From Sedimentisphaerales bacterium (lineage in GTDB: Bacteria; Planctomycetota; Phycisphaerae; Sedimentisphaerales; SM23-30): a stretch of DNA of 18,651 bases. The notes under the pieces were generated by a model that was not told the DNA's origin, did no database searches, and was given only the letters and a program-made list of their open reading frames with translations. The stretch is taken from positions 1 through 18,651 of the forward strand of contig DAOWIP010000148.1 of the NCBI GenBank assembly GCA_030640865.1. Reading direction: 5' to 3'. Numbering within the stretch: position 1 is the stretch's first letter; the number at the start of each line of letters is the position of its first letter. The position numbers were made by a program, and so were the translations under genes. Shown piece by piece: positions 13,717 to 18,651 of the stretch.

Positions 13717-13799
13717 AAAAACCACCACAATCAACGTATGGACAAAACCCATATTGGTAGTCAGTTGAATTAAATATACCGGGTTCACCAAACGTTGGA

Positions 13800-13870
13800 T
13801 GGCACCTTTCTGTATTTCAGAAAGGTGTTTCTGTACAATCGTCGGTATGGTACCCAGCGAAATTATATTA
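13800..13870. repeat. CACCTTTCTG hairpin composite, upstream of the kinase gene
   Basis: Perfect arms CACCTTTCTG and CAGAAAGGTG around TATTT (13803-13827), then TGTACAATC, ATGGTACCCAGC and AATTATATTA. The block parallels 9841-9911 base for base with about a dozen changes. It lies ~85 bases upstream of the histidine kinase start on the minus strand. Confidence 0.75.
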
Positions 13871-13929
13871 ACTGGCCACCAGGGCTTTTGTGATTATAAA
13901 ACAACTGCCGAAAAAGAGCAAGATGTCAA

Positions 13930-15807
13930 TTACCAGTCGCCGGAGGAAGTTTTCGCGGAAGTTTGTAACTTTTTTATCCGTTTCAGCAGGTCGGCCGTGT
14001 CAGCAGCGGCAATAGGACGAGCGGACGAGTTGAGATAATCGCTGATAATTTTATAATTAGCCGGCAGATAATATTTAAGCAGGGCCATCTGTAAGCGTTT
14101 TTCCCGGCGGCCGCGAGGGATGTGAATCGGGCGGTTCTTTCGATCACAACCGGAAACGTACATAGCTGTTGAAAGAGTCAAAGGGACAGGCGTAAAATCC
14201 TGGACCTGGCGGAGACGCCAGCGGCGGCCCACAAGATAACGGCTAAGTCGCAAAGCGTCGCCGGTAGTGGAACCGGGATGGGCGCTGATAAAATAGGGTA
14301 CGAGATACTGTTCTTTTCCGGCACGGCGGGAGGCGGCGGCAAAGCGGCTCTCGAATTGCTCGAACAACTCAAATGGCGGTTTGCCCATCAACTTAAGAAC
14401 GTCAGGACAATAGTGTTCGGGGGCGACCTTGAGGTGTCCGCCGACAAAATGGCGTGTCAGCAGGTTGATATATTCGTTACTGGTCAGGGCCGGATCGTGC
14501 CGGATACCGGAGGCGACGTAAACGTTGGTGGTTGGGGACGGCTTCGCGGCCCAGCGAAGAAACGATTCCATCATAGTAATAAGTTCTGAAGCGTCGGTAC
14601 GAAGGTGTTTGCAGATGGAAGGAAACAGGCAGCTTGGGCGTGAACAGGTTGTTTTTTTCGTACAGGACATACCATACATATTGGCGGTAGGGCCGCCAAG
14701 GTCGGAGATAGTACCACGGAAATCCGGATGCGTTCGGCAGCGGTCGGCCTCGGCCAATAAAGAAGAAATCGAGCGTGAAGAAATGTGTTTGCCCTGATGG
14801 TAATACAACGAACAGAAGGAACAACCGCCGAAACAGCCGCGATGGGTGGTAATGGAAAAACGGACCGATTCGAGCGCCGGGACAGAGCCAGCCTTGCCAT
14901 AGCATGGATGGGCCCGGCGAGTGAACGGCAATTCATAAAGGCGGTCCATTTCGTCTGTGGTTAGCGGACGAGCGGATGGGTTCAGTACAACCGTACCTGG
15001 GTCCTGCTCCTGAAAAACAGGTTGACCCGCAGGGTGCCCCTGGCGTTGGTATGACAAGTGAGTCTTCATAACCAGGTTGGAATCATCCCGCTGGGCAGAT
15101 AAAGAGTGCAGCAAAACAGCATCATCGGGCGGACGGCGGTTACGCGAAAGAGGATACGCGGTGCCAGGTATGTCAGTCAGGTCAGTAATGATTTGGCCAC
15201 TGTCGAGACGCCGGGCAATCTGTGAAACAGCCAACTCCGCCATCCCGAAAATCAGCATATCCGCCTTGGCGTCGATAAGGACGGAACGTTTGAGTTGGTC
15301 CTCGATGTAATCATAATGAACAAGTCGGCGTAGAGACGCTTCAAGGCCGCCAAGGATGATGGGGATACCCTTATAAGCCTGACGAGCGCGGGAGGCGTAT
15401 GCCAAAAGAGGACGGTCGGGACGAAAGATATTTTTTCCGCCGGGGCTATAAACATCGACCTTGCGGCGGTGGCCGAGGGAACTATAGCTGTTGAGACGGG
15501 AATCGACGGCACCTGAGGTAATGTTCCAGAACAGACGCGGCGGGCCAAGGCTGCGAAAGGCATCGACATTACGCCAGTCGGGCTGCGCAAGAATGGCAAC
15601 ACGGTAACCCTGATGCTCAAGATGTCGGCCGAGCAGCGCCACGCCAAAGGATGGGTGATCGATATATGCGTCAGCGGTAACGAAGATAACGTCGGCCTGA
15701 TCCCAGCCTCGGCTGCGTATCTCACGCATAGTAGTAGGCAGGAAATGTTCAGCGGTGAACTTGGTAACGCGGTGCTTGGTTCGTTGATGAGTGGTCGTGT
15801 TTCTCAT
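13930..15807 (-). CDS. YgiQ-family (UPF0313) radical SAM protein
   Basis: The product has 625 residues, typical for the family. The N-terminus [18 protein letters not shown] with [16 protein letters not shown] is the YgiQ hallmark and supports the ATG at 15807, although no ribosome-binding site is obvious. Further landmarks are [10 protein letters not shown], the [10 protein letters not shown] stretch (B12-binding-like N-terminal region), the radical SAM cluster CFGGCSFC (C325, C329, C332) after [19 protein letters not shown] and [17 protein letters not shown]. Radical SAM enzymes cleave S-adenosylmethionine at a 4Fe-4S cluster; the YgiQ reaction is, to my knowledge, not established. A palindromic element sits immediately upstream at 15820-15857. 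The gene lies 213 bases upstream of the histidine kinase gene in the same direction. Confidence 0.9.
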   Translation of the reverse strand: MRNTTTHQRTKHRVTKFTAEHFLPTTMREIRSRGWDQADVIFVTADAYIDHPSFGVALLGRHLEHQGYRVAILAQPDWRNVDAFRSLGPPRLFWNITSGAVDSRLNSYSSLGHRRKVDVYSPGGKNIFRPDRPLLAYASRARQAYKGIPIILGGLEASLRRLVHYDYIEDQLKRSVLIDAKADMLIFGMAELAVSQIARRLDSGQIITDLTDIPGTAYPLSRNRRPPDDAVLLHSLSAQRDDSNLVMKTHLSYQRQGHPAGQPVFQEQDPGTVVLNPSARPLTTDEMDRLYELPFTRRAHPCYGKAGSVPALESVRFSITTHRGCFGGCSFCSLYYHQGKHISSRSISSLLAEADRCRTHPDFRGTISDLGGPTANMYGMSCTKKTTCSRPSCLFPSICKHLRTDASELITMMESFLRWAAKPSPTTNVYVASGIRHDPALTSNEYINLLTRHFVGGHLKVAPEHYCPDVLKLMGKPPFELFEQFESRFAAASRRAGKEQYLVPYFISAHPGSTTGDALRLSRYLVGRRWRLRQVQDFTPVPLTLSTAMYVSGCDRKNRPIHIPRGRREKRLQMALLKYYLPANYKIISDYLNSSARPIAAADTADLLKRIKKLQTSAKTSSGDW

Positions 15808-15819
15808 AGTAATTATTTA

Positions 15820-15857
15820 GTTAAGTAGGGTGCGATCTATCACACCATTTTTTTATA
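15820..15857. repeat. Palindromic repeat GGTGCGAT/ATCACACC upstream of the radical SAM gene
   Basis: Arms GGTGCGAT (15829-15836) and ATCACACC (15839-15846) around CT, with the flanks AGTTAAGTAG and CATTTTTTTATA shared with 5605-5644. The element lies 13 bases upstream of the minus-strand start codon at 15807. Confidence 0.75.
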
Positions 15858-16079
15858 ATCGTTCACGGCGATCTGTGTCTATTATCCTTTTCTTTTTTTC
15901 GTGTCGTTCGTGTATTTCGTGGTTCACTCTTCTCTTTTTCTCACCACCCACCACTCACAACTCATCACTAATTCATAATCCGTGCCAATCCGTTGCATCC
16001 GTATCATTCGTGTTCCATCTCTCTTCTCTTCTTCTTCGTTTCCTTTGTTTTCTTCTGTTCAATTTATTCTTCCTTCTTC

Positions 16080-16100
16080 TGAATTCTGAATTCTGAATTC
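16080..16100. repeat. Triple heptamer TGAATTC
   Basis: Three exact tandem copies of TGAATTC. Two copies occur at 1271-1284. It belongs to the degenerate heptamer tracts scattered through the spacers. Confidence 0.8.
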
Positions 16101-16131
16101 TCTTCTCTTCTTCTTCGTTTCCTCGTTTCCT

Positions 16132-16185
16132 CACAACAAGATGTTACGGTTTCGCTCGCGGGAATTCCTATACGCGGTGCGTATA
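16132..16185. repeat. Long direct repeat, partial copy C
   Basis: ACAACAAGATGTTACGG, then TTTCGCTCGCGGGAATTCC and GCGGTGCGTATA match the second half of copies A and B. The first half is absent and replaced by T/C-rich sequence. Confidence 0.75.
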
Positions 16186-16402
16186 TTCTATGATATGGGA
16201 TGATACTTAGGCAAATAAAATCGGCTATTTGAAGCGTAGGAGAGTCATTTATATTTTATACTTATGATAGTTTTCCAGACGGGACAGGACCGATAACACA
16301 TGTCTGAATGGCCCGCCCTAAACAAATGGGGTATCGGGAAATTCGGAGACCTATAAAAACCGTATTAGCGGCGGCATCAGAGCGGTTTATTGAGGTACTA
16401 AA

Positions 16403-16501
16403 ATGGGGTTAATTATTTCTTCAGGAGTAAGCCGACAGGCCGGGCAAAAACGCTGTAACTCTGCTTATAGCAAGACGATAAGAGTATGGGGTGGTGCATA
16501 G
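16403..16501 (+). CDS. Possible 32-aa leader peptide
   Basis: The ATG at 16403 follows GAGG by 7 bases, a good ribosome-binding site. The frame reads MGLIISSGVSRQAGQKRC and ends in VWGGA before TAG. It stops 50 bases upstream of the giant surface protein gene. The product is small, with nine Ser/Thr/Asn and six Arg/Lys residues, and matches no family I know. It could be a translated leader or chance. Confidence 0.3.
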   Translation: MGLIISSGVSRQAGQKRCNSAYSKTIRVWGGA

Positions 16502-16551
16502 GTACTGACTGTCAGTATCAAAACGGATTGTGGGGCAATGGAAAATTGCAA

Positions 16552-18651
16552 ATGAAACTTTATCTTGAACAACTGGAAGAACGGATATTGTTGGCGGTAC
16601 CCATTAAGCCATTCGCAATGGATTTATTAGCAGCTTGGGACAGCGGGGTCAACGACGACGACATCACCAATCTGAACAACGGCACCCTGGAGTTGATCGC
16701 GGAAACCGACGGCACGGTGGCTGTCTATAATGCCGGTTATCTGGGAGATGCCACCGAACAAAACGATACCCTCTTTTATGAATCGGGCGGGACAGTGGTT
16801 ATCGAAGCGGAAAAGGGTACCATTGTCGCCTCAATGGCGACTGGTAATGCGGTGGGAGGATTCGAAGGAACCGGATACATTTATAGTTCCGGCAATAACG
16901 ATGGCACGGCAACTTACCAATTCTATATCACCACTGCGGATACTTATTACGTATATGCGCGCACCTATTTCTCCGCTCTCAACCGAAACTCTTTTTATGT
17001 TAATATCGATGATACGTGGGTGGGCGGGACGGGCCCGGCGATATGGGACAATACCGAAGACGCCTGGCACATTTCCACCGCCGTGGCAGATGTCGATGTT
17101 GCCGGGCCGGCATATACCTGGGTCCTGGCGACCGGCTGGCATACGATGGAGATCCATGCCCGCGAAAAAAATACCAGACTGGACCGGATTATTATCAGTA
17201 ACGTAGCCGCTCCCGGGGACCCCGGCGGCGCCGAAAGCGCTACCTATGAAACATTCCAATATACCTTCGGGGCCGGTGATCTCATCGGTTCCACCTACGG
17301 CACCGACAACAGTATAACCGCAAAGGTTACTACAGGTGGCGGAACCTCGCCCCTGTCGGACCCCTTGGTTATTACCTATGACGATGATACCATCACGCCC
17401 GCGGCTCCTGATCTCGACATCGGCAGTGATACCGGCGTGAGTAACATTGACAATCTTACCAGCGATACTTCCGCCACCTTCACCGGTGTCATCGGCAGTG
17501 CCGAGCCTGGTTCAACAGTTTGGTTGCGAGTTGGGACTGTCAATAAACACTCCGCCACCGCCAACGCCGATGGATCATATTCAGTTGATCTGCAAATTGG
17601 CGATTTAGCTGAGATACCCAACAACGCGGTTGACATTATCTATATTGATCTGGCTGGCAACACTTCCGCTGACTCAGCCGATCTTACGGTAGGTTTGGAC
17701 GCTACCGCCAATGCGCCCGCCGGACCACCCGATCTCGACGTCGGCAGTGACACCGGATCAAGCAACAGTGATGATCTTACTAACGACACAACGGCGACCT
17801 TCACCGGCGGGGCAGGCAGCGTCGAGGCCGACTCCACCGTATGGTTGAGGGTAGGTGCGGCCAACACACGTTCGGCAACGGCGGCGGGCGACGGCTCATA
17901 CAGCGTAACACTTCAGTCGGGCGATCTGGCGGAGGGGGCCAATGTCGTTGATATAATTTATATCGACGAGGCGGGCAACACCTCCGCCGACTCGGCGAAC
18001 CTGACGGTAACTCTGGATACTACCGCCAATGCGCCCGGCGCGGCGCCCGACCTTGATGCCGGCAGTGATACTGGTTCAAGTAACAGTGATAATATCACCA
18101 GCGACACCACGGCAACTTTCAGCGGAATCGCCGGGATTGTGGAAGACGATTCGACCGTATGGCTCCGTGTCGGCGGAGTCAACACCCGTTCCGCCACGGC
18201 AGCCGGTGATGGTTCCTATAGCGTTACCCTGCTGGCGGGTGATTTATCCGAGGGTGGAAATACCGTCGATATAATTTATATCGACGAGGCCGGTAATACC
18301 TCATCGGATTCGGCGAACCTGACGGTTACACTGGACACCAAATTGGCTACGCCGTCAGCGCCTGATCTCCGCTCGGCAAGCGATACCGGTGGTAATGCGG
18401 ACAATGTTACCAGTGATAACGCCGCGTGGTTCGACGGTTACGCCGAACGGGGAGCGGCGGTACAAATATTTGTCGGTGCGATCGGCGAAGGCACCGACAC
18501 CGCGGACGCGGCAACCGGCGCCTGGTCGATACAACTCGATAACGGTGACCTGGCAGCCGGGGCGAATGATATTACCATTACCGCCACCGACACCGCGGGG
18601 AACTCACAGAGTTCCGCAGCCCTGGTGGTTACCTATGACGCCGTCGGCACC
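16552..18651 (+). CDS. Giant LEPR-XLL-type surface protein with Ig-like repeats, C-terminus cut by window edge
   Basis: The frame is open for exactly 700 codons from the ATG at 16552 to the window end. The N-terminus MKLYLEQLEERILLAV matches the planctomycete LEPR-XLL type motif seen at the start of very large exported proteins; there is no classical signal peptide. Residues ~16-60 look like a degenerate Ig-like start (MDLLAAWDSGVNDDDITN). Residues ~77-219 resemble a galactose-binding-like or carbohydrate-binding beta-sandwich (VVIEAEKG, YYVYARTYF, SFYVNIDDTWV, LATGWHTMEIHARE, LDRIIISN). From ~285 on, four tandem Ig-like units of 105-107 residues begin at 17407, 17728, 18046 and 18361. Each runs from PDLD-SDTG through TATFTG and STVWLRVG to DIIYIDEAGNTS and LTVTLDT. 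It likely acts as a surface adhesin, matrix or stalk protein. The ribosome-binding site is weak (GGA, 10 bases). Confidence 0.88.
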   Translation, partial: MKLYLEQLEERILLAVPIKPFAMDLLAAWDSGVNDDDITNLNNGTLELIAETDGTVAVYNAGYLGDATEQNDTLFYESGGTVVIEAEKGTIVASMATGNAVGGFEGTGYIYSSGNNDGTATYQFYITTADTYYVYARTYFSALNRNSFYVNIDDTWVGGTGPAIWDNTEDAWHISTAVADVDVAGPAYTWVLATGWHTMEIHAREKNTRLDRIIISNVAAPGDPGGAESATYETFQYTFGAGDLIGSTYGTDNSITAKVTTGGGTSPLSDPLVITYDDDTITPAAPDLDIGSDTGVSNIDNLTSDTSATFTGVIGSAEPGSTVWLRVGTVNKHSATANADGSYSVDLQIGDLAEIPNNAVDIIYIDLAGNTSADSADLTVGLDATANAPAGPPDLDVGSDTGSSNSDDLTNDTTATFTGGAGSVEADSTVWLRVGAANTRSATAAGDGSYSVTLQSGDLAEGANVVDIIYIDEAGNTSADSANLTVTLDTTANAPGAAPDLDAGSDTGSSNSDNITSDTTATFSGIAGIVEDDSTVWLRVGGVNTRSATAAGDGSYSVTLLAGDLSEGGNTVDIIYIDEAGNTSSDSANLTVTLDTKLATPSAPDLRSASDTGGNADNVTSDNAAWFDGYAERGAAVQIFVGAIGEGTDTADAATGAWSIQLDNGDLAAGANDITITATDTAGNSQSSAALVVTYDAVGT
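17407..18651 (+). repeat. Tandem ~320-bp repeats encoding Ig-like domains
   Basis: Unit starts (Pro codon of the PDLD motif, or PDLR in unit 4) lie at 17407, 17728, 18046 and 18361, giving periods of 321, 318 and 315 bases. Units 2 and 3 are the most alike, including near-identical DNA over GATATAATTTATATCGACGA, which suggests recent duplication or gene conversion. Unit 4 is the most diverged. Confidence 0.85.

Larger units (their letters stand above)
15808..16551. other. Divergent spacer: repeats, then a ~370-base unexplained leader
   Basis: The left part holds the GGTGCGAT palindrome (15820-15857), T/C-rich tracts (15880-16130), a TGAATTC triple heptamer (16080-16100) and a partial copy of the long direct repeat (16132-16185). 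From 16186 to 16551 no repeat is recognised; this is the leader of the giant gene and contains a 32-codon frame with a ribosome-binding site. CCGATA (near 16297) and TATCGG (near 16342) could pair, but no known riboswitch was identified. Confidence 0.6.

Noticed and set aside
13717..13791. Extended histidine kinase start at a TTG, adding 25 residues
   Set aside because: No ribosome-binding site, and the extension reaches toward a repeat; the ATG at 13716 gives the usual short cytoplasmic head before the first membrane helix.
16300..16356. 18-codon frame starting ATG TCT GAA
   Set aside because: No ribosome-binding site and too short to separate from chance.
16270..16360. Known riboswitch such as c-di-GMP-I in the giant gene leader
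   Set aside because: Some bases can pair, but the conserved core bases of that class were not found.
16730..17206. 158-codon plus-strand frame
   Set aside because: It is a shifted-frame shadow inside the giant protein gene, whose frame is open for 700 codons and has clear domains.
17376..18197. Three similar antisense frames of 75-86 codons
   Set aside because: They resemble each other only because the opposite strand encodes tandem Ig-like units.
1..18651. tRNA, rRNA, transposase or RAYT gene that would explain the repeats
   Set aside because: None was recognised on either strand, so the source of repeat mobility must be outside the window.

Overview
The window looks like chromosomal DNA from a planctomycete, most probably of the class Phycisphaerae (inference, not proven). 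Three things point there. A secreted protease ends in the paired Ca-binding repeats of the GDVNxD...DLAxFLxxWL type that are common in that class. A very large surface protein opens with a planctomycete-style LEPR-XLL-like N-terminus (LEQLEERILLA). The genes stand mostly alone, separated by long AT-rich spacers full of small dispersed repeats. Coding DNA has mixed, moderate GC, and no tRNA, rRNA, CRISPR array, transposase or phage gene was seen.

Layout. 1-939 (-): truncated secreted parallel beta-helix protein. 1407-4109 (-): 900-aa fusion of a GlmU-type sugar nucleotidyltransferase with a galactokinase-family GHMP kinase. 4510-5571 (-): secreted trypsin-like protease with a dockerin-like tail. 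5679-7265 (-): DUF2723-type polytopic GT-C membrane protein. 7334-7825 (+): membrane-anchored thioredoxin-fold protein. 7969-8520 (-): NusG/RfaH-like factor, divergent from 9049-9663 (+), a PglC/WcaJ-type sugar-phosphate transferase followed by a terminator. 9664-10336: repeat-rich spacer with two ~110-bp direct repeats. 10337-10570 (+): 77-aa unknown protein. 10618-10695 (-): 25-aa Arg/Lys-rich miniprotein with a strong ribosome-binding site. 10812-11306 (+) rubrerythrin-like and 11333-11869 (+) adenine phosphoribosyltransferase. 11887-13716 (-): sensor histidine kinase with a possible extracytoplasmic c-type heme motif (CX4CH). 13930-15807 (-): YgiQ-type radical SAM protein. 15808-16551: repeat and leader region. 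16552 to the end (+): start of a giant LEPR-XLL-type protein with a carbohydrate-binding-like module and tandem ~106-aa Ig-like repeats.

Common theme. Several genes fit cell-surface glycan and protein work: nucleotide-sugar supply (kinase plus uridylyltransferase), lipid-linked sugar transfer (PGT), GT-C glycosylation (DUF2723), a dedicated antiterminator-like NusG paralog, and exported substrates or enzymes (beta-helix protein, protease, giant adhesin). They are not arranged as one operon, so any joint role is inference.

The most unusual aspect is the mosaic of dispersed palindromic repeats. At least six families recur in the spacers, often joined in the same order. One copy lies inside the DUF2723 reading frame, one supplies the start codon and upstream bases of the kinase fusion, and one sits just upstream of two unrelated minus-strand genes. 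No transposase that could move them is in the window.
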